A program made the translations under genes and the position numbers. Below are positions 24,911 through 33,142 of a DNA stretch of 64,000 bases, piece after piece (within the stretch, counting starts at the first letter, position 1; every line of letters starts with the position of its first letter). The stretch lies in the NCBI GenBank assembly GCA_019359045.1, contig JAHHIA010000003.1, positions 186,001 through 250,000 on the forward strand, read 5' to 3'. Origin of the DNA: Scytolyngbya sp. HA4215-MV1 (GTDB lineage: Bacteria > Cyanobacteriota > Cyanobacteriia > Leptolyngbyales > Leptolyngbyaceae). The notes below the pieces were generated by a model. It saw only the letters and a program-made list of their open reading frames with translations, was not told the DNA's origin and ran no database searches.

Positions 24911-27694
24911 TCAGTTTGTTTGTAGAAAAAGTTGCTGACGGTGGATATGGAGGAGTTGCAATGTTTGTTGAGAAATTTTCTCCAACATGAAAATTACATG
25001 ATCGGGACGCAGTAGGGTGCCATCATTACGGCAGCTACCGATGTAACGGAGGGTGGCAACGGGCAAGTCCATCTGGGGCGGACTGAATGGGGGCAATGTC
25101 CGATTGCCCGTTGGATTGTCAGGATTGTCTAACCATGTCAACTCAAATAAACGTTCTCTCAGGTTAATTTGCCGTGTTTTCCCAGATTTTGTTGTTTGTT
25201 CTTGCCAGAGAGATTCATGCTGCAAGAGGGCGTTAATCCATTCTTTCCAAGATGGAGCAGGGAGCACATCGTGATCGATTGGAGTATCAGTTTGCCCCAG
25301 GCATTGCACCGTGAGAAAGTATTCCGCGCGATCGAGCAGTTGAGTGGCAGCAGGCATCCCTAAGTCGATCGCTTCTACCCGATAAATCGGTAAATCAGCT
25401 GGAAATTGAGCAGACAATCGGGTCTGAAATTCATCAATGTCGAGTGCTTGGGTAAGTTCAAAGTCTACAATTTCGCCCGAACTGGTTACGCCTAGCGGCA
25501 AAGCATTCGCAGGCACAATCCGAGGACTGGGATGAAATCCTCCAGTAAAGGCAATGGGGAGAGCAGCTCGACGAACAGCCCGATCGAACAAACGCATCAA
25601 ATCCAAATGGCTCATCAGTGCCATTTCGCCCTGTTTGCCCAGCCAGACTCTTAACCGTTGCACTTTTTGTTGATTAGGCTGAAAATGCCCATGGAACTCT
25701 GGGATAGGCAGCGGCTGGATAACGATGTTATGTCCAAAATCTGGACTACATACACCACAATGAGAGCACCCATCAAAGGAACAATCGGGAACCGTTGCCA
25801 CCTCTAAGGCACGTTGTAAATCAGTTTTGAGCCAGTTTTTATCGATGCCAGTATCCAGGTGATCCCAAGGAAGAGGGACATCAAGGGAGGCAAGAAAGGA
25901 GAGGTGATTCAGCGTTCTTTCATTTTCATCTTGCCAAAGACTCCACTCACCTTGTTCAACTTGGCGATACTTCCCGGTCAATCCTGATTCGTCGATCGCC
26001 TGGGTCCAAGCAGCAAAAGCGCGTTCTAGGCTTTCCCACCAGGCATCCATCCCTGCACCTAATTCCCAGGCACGCCGAATCACCGAGGCGAGACGTCGAT
26101 CGCCACGACCGACAAAATCTTCCATGGCTGAAATTCGTACATCGGTAAAGTTAACTTTAACCCCCCGGATGTAGCGAAATTCCTCTCGGAGTAAAGCTTG
26201 TTTGCGCTCAAATTCAGTTGTGGAAACAGAGTGCCACTGGAAGGGCGTATGAGGCTTGGGAGTAAAATTGGAAATTGTGAGATTAAAGCTGATGCGTTTT
26301 CTACCCTTGAGGTAGCATTCTCGTTGCAGCCAGCGTACGGTTTCAGCAATACCCAAAACATCTACATCAGTTTCGCCAGGTAAGCCAATCATGAAATAAA
26401 GTTTGACTTTATCCCAACCTTGTTCATGAGCAGTTTTGACTCCCCGCAGGAGTTCTTCATTGGTCAGCCCTTTGTTGATGATGTCCCGCAGCCTTTGAGT
26501 TCCGGCTTCGGGAGCAAAGGTCAGACTCATTTGCCGAGTTCCCCCCAAAATATGGGCGATGTTTTCGTCAAAACGATCAACCCGCTGGCTGGGTAGGGAA
26601 AGCGAAATATTGTCGTGCTTCAACCGATTTTTGATTTCGACTCCTACCGCAGGTAATGCTAGGTAGTCGGAGCAACTGAGCGAAAGCAGAGAAAATTCGT
26701 TGTATCCGGTTGTCCGCATTCCCTGCTCGATCGCGTCTATCACTTTTTCGGGTTCGACATCTCTGGCTGGGCGAGTAAGCATTCCTGGCTGACAAAAGCG
26801 ACAGCCGCGTGTGCAGCCACGCCGAATTTCGACAGTCAGGCGATCGTGAACGGTTTCTACATAAGGAACGAGCCCAATAGAATAAGCAGGCATCGGGGTT
26901 GCGACACGACGTAAAATCCGGGCTGGAACATCCGGGCGATTAGGATGCACGGAGCCATCGGCTGCCATGGTGTAAAACTGCGGCACATAAACGCCAGGGA
27001 TCTGTGCCAGATCCAACAAGAGGGCTTCGCGGCTTAACTGAGCAGTTTTGCCTTCCTCTAAGACCAGCCCAATTTCAGGTAGCAATTCTTCCCCATCGCC
27101 CAAAGCAATGAAATCGAAGAAGTCGGCGTAGGGCTCAGGGTTGGAGGTGGCAGTTTGTCCACCAGCAAAGATTAGAGGATAAGCGGAAGGGGGAAGATTG
27201 AAGTTGGGAATGGCTGAAGTTGAAACCAGACTCGCATCGAATCCTTCATCATTTACTTGAGCAATCGCTTGCACTGCTTGTTTTCGTTCTCGCCAAGTCA
27301 AGGGAATACCAGCTAGACTGAGCATCTCCAGAATATTAGTGGCTCCCAGTTCATAGCTCAGACTAAAACCAAGAATGTCAAACTCAATCAACGATCGCCG
27401 AGACTCGACAGCAAATAAGGGCGTTTGAGTAGTCCGCAGCTTGGCAATCAGATCCGGGGCTGGCAAATAGGCACGATCGCACAACTGCCGAGGCTGAGCA
27501 TTCAAGATACTGTACAAAATAACGTGCCCTAAATTAGACGCACCTACTTCGTAGATTTCAGGATAGGTCAAAACCCAACGAACAATTGCTGCATCCCAGG
27601 GCTTGTGGACGGCACCTAACTCGTTCCCTAGATAACGAGCAGGCTTCAAAATTTCTGGGGTTAACAGCCCTTCAATTGCGATCGCTACCACCAA
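24911..27694 (-). CDS. B12-binding-like radical SAM protein fused to DUF2344 domain
   Basis: A 927-residue protein. The N-terminal part resembles a cobalamin-binding-type Rossmann domain (about 60-240, LGHVILYSILN). A radical SAM core follows with the 4Fe-4S motif RRGCTRGCRFCQPGM near residue 293. The C-terminal 240 residues carry the TIGR03936/DUF2344 domain (RLRVWLGKQGEMALMSHLDL, AFTGGFHPSPRI). A Cys-rich CSFDGCSHCGVCSPDFG near residue 635 may hold another cluster or metal. The reaction is unknown. The gene is often next to rne/rng in bacteria, as here, which hints at an RNA or ribosome modification role. The start is a TTG at 27694 or the next GTG; the N-terminus is uncertain by a few residues. 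Confidence 0.9.
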   Translation of the reverse strand: MVVAIAIEGLLTPEILKPARYLGNELGAVHKPWDAAIVRWVLTYPEIYEVGASNLGHVILYSILNAQPRQLCDRAYLPAPDLIAKLRTTQTPLFAVESRRSLIEFDILGFSLSYELGATNILEMLSLAGIPLTWRERKQAVQAIAQVNDEGFDASLVSTSAIPNFNLPPSAYPLIFAGGQTATSNPEPYADFFDFIALGDGEELLPEIGLVLEEGKTAQLSREALLLDLAQIPGVYVPQFYTMAADGSVHPNRPDVPARILRRVATPMPAYSIGLVPYVETVHDRLTVEIRRGCTRGCRFCQPGMLTRPARDVEPEKVIDAIEQGMRTTGYNEFSLLSLSCSDYLALPAVGVEIKNRLKHDNISLSLPSQRVDRFDENIAHILGGTRQMSLTFAPEAGTQRLRDIINKGLTNEELLRGVKTAHEQGWDKVKLYFMIGLPGETDVDVLGIAETVRWLQRECYLKGRKRISFNLTISNFTPKPHTPFQWHSVSTTEFERKQALLREEFRYIRGVKVNFTDVRISAMEDFVGRGDRRLASVIRRAWELGAGMDAWWESLERAFAAWTQAIDESGLTGKYRQVEQGEWSLWQDENERTLNHLSFLASLDVPLPWDHLDTGIDKNWLKTDLQRALEVATVPDCSFDGCSHCGVCSPDFGHNIVIQPLPIPEFHGHFQPNQQKVQRLRVWLGKQGEMALMSHLDLMRLFDRAVRRAALPIAFTGGFHPSPRIVPANALPLGVTSSGEIVDFELTQALDIDEFQTRLSAQFPADLPIYRVEAIDLGMPAATQLLDRAEYFLTVQCLGQTDTPIDHDVLPAPSWKEWINALLQHESLWQEQTTKSGKTRQINLRERLFELTWLDNPDNPTGNRTLPPFSPPQMDLPVATLRYIGSCRNDGTLLRPDHVIFMLEKISQQTLQLLHIHRQQLFLQTN

Positions 27695-27846
27695 TCCACC
27701 TTGGGCATATCTGCCATAACAACTCTGCTTGTAGTATCAGTATACTGAAAGCGCTTACAAGGCAGCATTTGGCAAAATAGTGTCGCTTGATAGGGTGGGA
27801 ATTGAGGGGATTCGATTGACCGAAACTATAGCGATCCTATCTGGAT

Positions 27847-27881
27847 TGTGAAAAAGAGTTCCTAAGGAACTCTTTTTCACA
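27847..27881. repeat. Perfect 35-bp palindrome
   Basis: TGTGAAAAAGAGTTCC (27847-27862) pairs exactly with GGAACTCTTTTTCACA (27866-27881) around TAA. It lies about 150 bases upstream of the radical SAM gene. On the plus strand TCTTTTTC forms part of the right arm. It could act as a factor-independent terminator or an operator. Sequence differs from the 2841-2897 palindrome. Confidence 0.8.
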
Positions 27882-28058
27882 CAGCCTTTCTCATTCACAA
27901 ATGATTTAGGACTGCTATAACAATCTGAAATTCAAAATAGAAAGAAGGATAGCGTTGCTGAAAAGCAGGATGATTTAGAACGAAGTTTCAAATCATTCAG
28001 CATCATTTTCATCCCGTTGTTGAGCAACGCCAGAAGGATTGTATTAGAAGAAACAAAA

Positions 28059-28090
28059 ACATGAGAGATGGAGCTCGCCATCCCTCATGT
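28059..28090 (-). terminator. Rho-independent terminator of the STAS gene
   Basis: On the minus strand the 13-bp stem ACATGAGGGATGG/CCATCTCTCATGT (one G-U or mismatch pair) with a 6-base loop is followed by TTTTTGTTTCTTC. The location, about 70 bases past the STAS gene stop, fits. Confidence 0.75.
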
Positions 28091-28124
28091 TGGCTGGGTA
28101 TAGGATTTGGCTGGGTATAGGATA
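28091..28124. repeat. 17-base tandem repeat x2
   Basis: TGGCTGGGTATAGGATT is followed at once by TGGCTGGGTATAGGATA. It lies just downstream of the STAS gene. No function is apparent. Confidence 0.7.
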
Positions 28125-28158
28125 TGGAGTGGCTGATGAATCATGCCTAACAGGAAGC

Positions 28159-28491
28159 TTACGCAGTAAGCGTCTCAAATACTGAATGGTGATCAAAAAC
28201 TTCAAATTGATCCAGTTGAGTGAGTTCCAGAATGATGCGAATTGCAGGGGTGATCGAGCAAAGACCGAGTCGGCGATCGAATCGCTGTGCCATTTTGAGA
28301 CCAGACACTAACGCCATTAAACCAGCACTATCAAGCGACTCCACTTTTCCCATGTCAATGAGCAATGCATGATCTTGTTGTGACAATACGGCAGAGGTTA
28401 ATTGACACTCAAACTCATTGGCATTGGCTGCATTAATCGCACCGCTGGGACAAATGACCGTAGTTGTAGGACGGACGAGGACGTTCTGCAT
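28159..28491 (-). CDS. STAS-domain anti-sigma factor antagonist
   Basis: A 110-residue protein made of one STAS domain. Family members are targets of partner-switching kinases and phosphatases that control sigma factors or other outputs. The conserved phosphorylation loop appears as MGKVESLDSAGLMALVSGL near residues 50-65, with Ser in the D-S-A-G motif. The strand LLIDMGKV precedes it. No kinase (RsbW-like) or PP2C gene is adjacent, so its partners are elsewhere. The ATG at 28491 is the start. A CRP-type palindrome lies about 220 bp upstream, between this gene and the divergent small gene at 28804. A terminator follows at 28059-28090. Confidence 0.92.
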   Translation of the reverse strand: MQNVLVRPTTTVICPSGAINAANANEFECQLTSAVLSQQDHALLIDMGKVESLDSAGLMALVSGLKMAQRFDRRLGLCSITPAIRIILELTQLDQFEVFDHHSVFETLTA

Positions 28492-28708
28492 AATTCAAGC
28501 TCTGCTAGGGACGATCTAAAAAACTTCACTCGCCTCTGAACATAGCTGCTGCTTTTGAGAGTTGTCGCCTGAATCTCAGCCATTTTGCCGAAACTTTACT
28601 GAGACAACCGATTTTATTAAAGTTTTCGGTAAGTATTTCTATGGGGGTGTATGAAACAATACGGAATACAAAATCTGCCGAGAATCATTCGGTCTGATTC
28701 AGTCCATA

Positions 28709-28726
28709 GAGTGATTTAGATCACTC
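28709..28726. promoter_or_regulatory. CRP-type palindromic operator candidate
   Basis: GAGTGATTTAGATCACTC is an exact dyad, with GTGA-N6-TCAC at its core, matching four of five bases of each CRP half-site (TGTGA-N6-TCACA). It lies in the divergent region between the STAS gene and the small gene at 28804, about 80 bp before the latter. Occupancy by the Crp/Fnr protein at 11162 is an inference. Confidence 0.5.
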
Positions 28727-28803
28727 GAATTCAGATCTAAGATCACTCCTGAAAAGTTGTATTCATTGGAGAATTACCTTGAGAGGAGTTCCACTTAGCC
28801 CCT

Positions 28804-28998
28804 ATGAAGAGTACCAAAGTGATTCGTCAACTGGTTGAAAGAGCGCTTTACATCAAATGTCTGACTCCTGACATTGAGAACGAGATTAATTACGAACTGA
28901 CTCGCATGGGTCACATCTCAGATGTTGACTATGAAGCACTAGAGCTATTGATGTCTGAAATGGATGCCGGGCGAATTCAACTTGTTGCCAGTCCGTAG
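28804..28998 (+). CDS. Small conserved cyanobacterial protein
   Basis: A 64-residue acidic helical protein (VIRQLVERALYIKCLTPDIE, DYEALELLMSEMDAGRIQLV). It resembles a small conserved protein of unknown function present in many cyanobacteria. The start is ATG 28804, with AGGAG at 28784-28788, a rather long 15-base spacing. No signal peptide or metal site is seen. The divergent neighbour is the STAS gene, and a CRP-type palindrome lies about 80 bp upstream. A terminator-like hairpin is found only about 240 bases downstream (29239-29274). Confidence 0.8.
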   Translation: MKSTKVIRQLVERALYIKCLTPDIENEINYELTRMGHISDVDYEALELLMSEMDAGRIQLVASP

Positions 28999-29342
28999 TT
29001 CCATTTGATTCACACCTGTTTCGGATTAACTCATGGTTCCGCCTCGGATGACTTCCATCGAGATGAAATTCTGTGGTACCTATTAATTCGGTGAAAGCTG
29101 GCATTTTAAATTCTTTAGAGTGTTAATATTTTGGCTTGAGACTGATAGCTAAGTAGTGGCAAATTGTTGCTTTCCTGGTTGCTTTTTTATACAAAAGATT
29201 CGAATTTCCTAACTTTCTAAAATATTGATGAAAGCCGAGTGCCTGGTCTCTCACTAGAGGCTAGGCACTTTTGCTTATTGATGAACGTCCTTGAGCGCAC
29301 CTGCGACAGCTTGTCCAAATTTTTAGGTCATTGTTCAATAAG
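28999..29342. other. Intergenic region ending in a plus-strand terminator
   Basis: A gap of 344 bases between convergent genes with no convincing coding frame. It ends with a strong plus-strand terminator at 29239-29274, so it is either a long 3' untranslated region or a small RNA locus. Confidence 0.5.
29239..29274 (+). terminator. Rho-independent terminator
   Basis: A 14-bp stem AGTGCCTGGTCTCT/AGAGGCTAGGCACT with two G-U wobbles and a 4-base loop is followed by TTTTGCTTATT. It lies about 240 bases downstream of the small gene at 28804. Confidence 0.75.
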
Positions 29343-29693
29343 TTATATTTTTTGCACTTGCCAAACACCTAAAAAAATGCTTTTGACGGCGATCGCAATT
29401 CGAGTCAAGTCTTCATCCAGTAGTGGGGGCCAAGCAACTCCAGTTTTACGCCCCAACTCAAACTGGTATCGTCCTTCACTGGCAAGCAAATGGAGGGCAC
29501 AGGCAAGTTCGCGTTCCATGCTAGAAGCATTCCGCATTCCTTCATACACCACTTTGAGCGCTAACAAAATTGAGGTGACCTGTCCGGGAACAGGTGGCTT
29601 TTTTTGCTTTAGTCGAGTGAGAAAGGCATCCGGATTCTCATCCGTGGACAGCCCTTGATTCACCAAAAAACGACGCGCAGTTTCATAATCCAC
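29343..29693 (-). CDS. Conserved hypothetical protein
   Basis: A 116-residue, mostly helical protein (YETARRFLVNQGLSTDENPD, GQVTSILLALKVVYEGMRNA, WPPLLDEDLTRIAIAVKSIF). I recognise the pattern from other cyanobacterial genomes but know no function. It is soluble, has no metal motif and no signal peptide. The start is the ATG at 29693. It faces the 28804 gene, and the DegT aminotransferase gene begins divergently about 250 bases away. Confidence 0.8.
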   Translation of the reverse strand: MDYETARRFLVNQGLSTDENPDAFLTRLKQKKPPVPGQVTSILLALKVVYEGMRNASSMERELACALHLLASEGRYQFELGRKTGVAWPPLLDEDLTRIAIAVKSIFLGVWQVQKI

Positions 29694-29945
29694 GGTCCCA
29701 ACCTCTGAATTGAGGATAATTTTAAACTTCTAGACTACCGCTTTTCTTTCAATGCGCTACAGCTTTCGCTCAGGAAGTACAGCTATTTTCAAATGATGTA
29801 ACCTACGAAATTCATTAATCGCTTATCGGCTTTCATGGACTCTTTACTGTTTTGCTATGTTCATCACGAGGCGGATCAACCATAACTGAAATAGGCACTT
29901 TTCTTTGGGTGCCCCATCCTTAGCGTTTTTCCCTCACTTTAAGCT

Positions 29946-31112
29946 ATGCGTACTATCCCCGTAACCGTGCCGTTTGTAGATTTAACTTTGCAGCATGAAC
30001 CGATTCAGCCCCAAATTGAGCAAGCGATCCAGACAGTTATTCAGCGAGGAGATTATGTCCTTGGTCAGGCGCTTTCTGAGTTTGAACAGGCATTTGCAAC
30101 TGCGTGTGGATCGCAGTATGGCATTGGGGTAGCGTCGGGAACAGACGCGATCGCACTTGGCTTACAAGCTTGCGGAATTGGTGAAGGTGATGAAGTCATT
30201 TTACCGGCGAACACTTTTGTGGCAACCCTGATTGGGGTCTTGCGAACGGGGGCAAAACCCATTTTGGTAGATTGTGATCCGCATACAGCACTGATTGACT
30301 TAGCAGCTGCAGAAGCGGCAATAACTGTCAGAACCCGTGCCATCGTGCCTGTTCATCTCTACGGACAAATGGTTTCCCCTACGCACCTCTTGCAAATTGC
30401 TCAGCGCCATGGGGTGCTCATTTTTGAAGATGCAGCCCAGGCACACTTAGCAGAACGAGAAGGCTATCGGGCAGGCTCCATAGGGATTGCTGCTGCATTT
30501 AGCTTTTATCCTAGTAAAAATTTGGGTGCATTAGGGGATGGTGGCATGTTGGTAACCCAAGATGAGACAATCTCAGCAACCATGCGGGCACTGAGAAACT
30601 ATGGAGCACCTCGTAAGTACTTTCACACCGATCTAGGCACCAATAGCCGTCTGGATACCATGCAAGCTGCCGTTCTCAATGTCAAGCTGCCACATTTAGC
30701 AGAATGGAATTATGCTCGCTATCAAGTCGCTCAACGATATGATGCACTACTAAGACCTTTGCGGTTTCAGGGCATCAACCCGCTTCAAAATCAAAGCAAC
30801 TTGGGGCATGTTTACCACCTGTATGTCATTCGCATTAGTGAGTCGTGTCCGGTAAGTCGAGAAGAAATTCAGCATGAATTGGGAGCAAGTGGGGTGCAAA
30901 GTGGCATTCACTACCCAATTCCTTGCCACTTGCAACCTGCTTTTCGTGACTTGGGCTATCGAGTCGGTGATTTTCCTCATGCTGAAGCGTTATCTCAAGA
31001 AATTTTGTCTTTGCCAATGTATCCAGGATTGAGCGAAGTCCATATTGATCGCATTACCGGTATTTTGACAGCGCTCATTGCCAATCGCCTCTCATTCAAA
31101 GTTTCTGCTTAA
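29946..31112 (+). CDS. DegT/DnrJ/EryC1/StrS aminotransferase (first copy)
   Basis: A 388-residue PLP-dependent sugar aminotransferase of the type that makes amino sugars for surface polysaccharides. Visible are GIASGTDAIALGLQACGIG (read as GVASGTDAIALG), the EDAAQAHLAEREG segment, and the PLP-lysine motif FSFYPSKNLGALGDGGM near residue 190. NSRLDTMQAAVLNVKLPHL and IPCHLQPAFRDLGY follow. It is complete and starts at ATG 29946. The exosortase gene begins four bases after its stop, so the two are almost certainly cotranscribed; with the export genes downstream this suggests an exopolysaccharide or glycan cluster. The sugar substrate is unknown. A second paralogue lies at 58519. Confidence 0.92.
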   Translation: MRTIPVTVPFVDLTLQHEPIQPQIEQAIQTVIQRGDYVLGQALSEFEQAFATACGSQYGIGVASGTDAIALGLQACGIGEGDEVILPANTFVATLIGVLRTGAKPILVDCDPHTALIDLAAAEAAITVRTRAIVPVHLYGQMVSPTHLLQIAQRHGVLIFEDAAQAHLAEREGYRAGSIGIAAAFSFYPSKNLGALGDGGMLVTQDETISATMRALRNYGAPRKYFHTDLGTNSRLDTMQAAVLNVKLPHLAEWNYARYQVAQRYDALLRPLRFQGINPLQNQSNLGHVYHLYVIRISESCPVSREEIQHELGASGVQSGIHYPIPCHLQPAFRDLGYRVGDFPHAEALSQEILSLPMYPGLSEVHIDRITGILTALIANRLSFKVSA

Positions 31113-31116
31113 AACC

Positions 31117-32004
31117 ATGCAAACTGGACGAAAAGTTCCACTGCTCAGCGATCGCGATTGGATAGAAGTTGTGATTGTGGCACTCTTGGGGGTGCTATAT
31201 GCGCCCCTACTGTTGCACTGGTATAATGGCTGGTTGCATAAAACCATTAGCATCGAGCATGAGTACTTTAGTCATGGACTGATTGGATTACCCTTTGCCG
31301 CCTACATCATTTGGCTTAATCGCAAACGATGGCATCGCTTAGCAGATACTTGTCATCCACTTGGGTTGGCTCTTTTGCCCCTAGTCAGCATTTTTTATCT
31401 CAGCGGTCTCCCCGACTTCGTTAATCTTTCTCTTCCCCTAGTGTTGCTGGGACTTTGTCTCTGTCTCAAGGGTTTACCTGGCTTACGGCTACAGGCTTTT
31501 CCCTTATTAATGATTTTTTTGGCAACACCCAATGAGCTTCCTTACCTATTGACACCCTATACCTTACCGCTACAAAGTTTCATTGCTGGAACGGCGGGCT
31601 TTATTTTGTCACAATTTGGGATGGACATTACCGTAGAGCACATCTACCTATTTGTTGGCGGTCGAATCGTAGAGGTCGCTCCTTACTGCGCTGGGCTAAA
31701 AATGTTGTTTACCAGCCTGTATGTTGCACTGATGCTGCTTTACTGGCGCGATGATCTGTCTTCTCGCCTGATTACAGGGCTATTTTTAGGATGTTCAGCC
31801 ATCCTCAGTGTGACTGCTAATATTTTTCGCAACACATTCTTGACCCTATTTCATGGCACTGGGCAAGAACAACTTTTTAGTTGGTTACATGAAGGATGGG
31901 GAGGCGATCTCTACTCTACCATCATGCTTGGCTTATTAATTCCAGTCTTGATAGGGTTGGAAAACTATTTTTCTCCATTCTCCGATGAACCACCTTCATC
32001 ATAA
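31117..32004 (+). CDS. Cyanoexosortase B
   Basis: An integral membrane cysteine protease-like enzyme of the exosortase family, whose members process PEP-CTERM-type sorting signals or work with exopolysaccharide systems. About eight transmembrane helices are seen. The catalytic triad is visible: Cys in VAPYCAGLKML near residue 190, Arg in NIFRNTFLT near 238, and His in WLHEGWGGDL near 258. The ATG at 31117 follows the aminotransferase stop by four bases. The partner protein downstream identifies the cyanoexosortase B subtype. No PEP-CTERM substrate is visible in the window, so targets must be encoded elsewhere. Confidence 0.9.
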   Translation: MQTGRKVPLLSDRDWIEVVIVALLGVLYAPLLLHWYNGWLHKTISIEHEYFSHGLIGLPFAAYIIWLNRKRWHRLADTCHPLGLALLPLVSIFYLSGLPDFVNLSLPLVLLGLCLCLKGLPGLRLQAFPLLMIFLATPNELPYLLTPYTLPLQSFIAGTAGFILSQFGMDITVEHIYLFVGGRIVEVAPYCAGLKMLFTSLYVALMLLYWRDDLSSRLITGLFLGCSAILSVTANIFRNTFLTLFHGTGQEQLFSWLHEGWGGDLYSTIMLGLLIPVLIGLENYFSPFSDEPPSS

Positions 32005-32066
32005 AAACTGAATAGATGTGAACTGAAGCAATTTGACCGGATCGCCTCCATCCTGCAACGATTGAT

Positions 32067-32855
32067 ATGACCTTTTTACCCAAGAAAGTACAACAAATTT
32101 TAGCCCCGAAATGGATGGTAGTCGTGTTTTTGCTGCTACTGATCAGTTTTGGAGCTTTGCCGGGTTATTTGAGTGGTCATTGGCAGTGGACATCCCCACC
32201 GAAAGTGCAGCAGTTGAAACAGTTAAAGGCTCTGAAGCAAAAAGGGCTAGCGCTACCGGGTTGGCAAACCATCAAGTCGAACGAAATTGATATCGGCGGA
32301 CACAAATGGCATATGCAAGAAGTTGAACAAGTAGTAGGCGAGCGGTCGACGACTGTTTTAGCACAAGCGTCATTGCAACCCAAGGCTTTGTTACTGCTGC
32401 TACCGCAAACTGGCAAAACTGACCAACCTCAAGTTGAGTGGGCTGATATCGATGGCAGACAACGATGGACAAACGATTTACATCAGAAACTCAAGTTTAC
32501 GGTTGAACCACAGCTGATCAACCAAGCTCAAGCCAAAGGCGCTAAAGTTGCTCTGAATCCATCGCCTATCGAGGTAGAAGCTCGATTTTTTCGGGGGTGG
32601 AACCAACAACAAACTTATGCTGTCGTGCAATGGTACGCCACTCCTCAGGGGGGTGATCCAACACCTAGTCACTGGTTTTGGGCCGATCGATTTGTTCAGT
32701 GGCAAGGTCATCGATTGCCTTGGGTTGCGGTCAGTATTTTGATTCCAATCTCACCGCTCGAAGCTATTGAACCTACTAAACCCCTGGCTCAATCTTTAGC
32801 AAAAACCGTTCAAGTCGCCCTGATGACGAATACATTCCATTCCTCCACACCTTGA
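32067..32855 (+). CDS. Cyanoexosortase B system-associated protein
   Basis: A 262-residue protein with an N-terminal membrane anchor (WMVVVFLLLLISFGALPGYL) and an exterior domain containing the LPGWQTIKSNEIDIGGHKW and RFFRGWNQQQTYAVVQWYAT segments. The pattern matches the EpsI-like/exosortase-associated family paired with cyanoexosortase B. It probably acts on the outer face of the membrane together with the exosortase. The start is ATG 32067, 62 bases downstream of the exosortase gene. No catalytic motif is recognised. Confidence 0.85.
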   Translation: MTFLPKKVQQILAPKWMVVVFLLLLISFGALPGYLSGHWQWTSPPKVQQLKQLKALKQKGLALPGWQTIKSNEIDIGGHKWHMQEVEQVVGERSTTVLAQASLQPKALLLLLPQTGKTDQPQVEWADIDGRQRWTNDLHQKLKFTVEPQLINQAQAKGAKVALNPSPIEVEARFFRGWNQQQTYAVVQWYATPQGGDPTPSHWFWADRFVQWQGHRLPWVAVSILIPISPLEAIEPTKPLAQSLAKTVQVALMTNTFHSSTP

Positions 32856-33142
32856 AGTATGAATGAACAGAAAGATTACACGGAATAACCCGGAATCATT
32901 GATTTCATCCCTGTATTTGCCTTTTATCGTTCTCGTTGTCTCAATTGTTCCAAGCAGAGGGTATGAATTGACACAGGATCTTCACAAAAATGTTTGGCAA
33001 TTGTAGAAAAAATCTGGCAGAACTGTATAGACATAATTTACAAACATTAGTGTAGGAAAGTATTAAGAAGAAAGTATCAGGAAGAATAAAGTTGTCGGGT
33101 GCTTTTTGGGTTTGAATTGCTTTACAAGCTAGCTTCTTAGAG

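Larger units (their letters stand above)
27695..28158. other. Intergenic region with palindrome, tandem repeat and terminator
   Basis: A stretch of 464 bases between two minus-strand genes. It holds the palindrome at 27847-27881, the STAS-gene terminator at 28059-28090 and a 17-base tandem repeat at 28091-28124. It probably also includes the promoter of the radical SAM-rne-rnhB set. No coding frame is credible. Confidence 0.6.

Noticed and set aside
24740..24925. 61-codon plus-strand frame in the rne leader
   Set aside because: It begins with GTG, overlaps the end of the radical SAM gene on the other strand, and has no ribosome site or known domain. The leader hairpins and divergent layout explain the region better.
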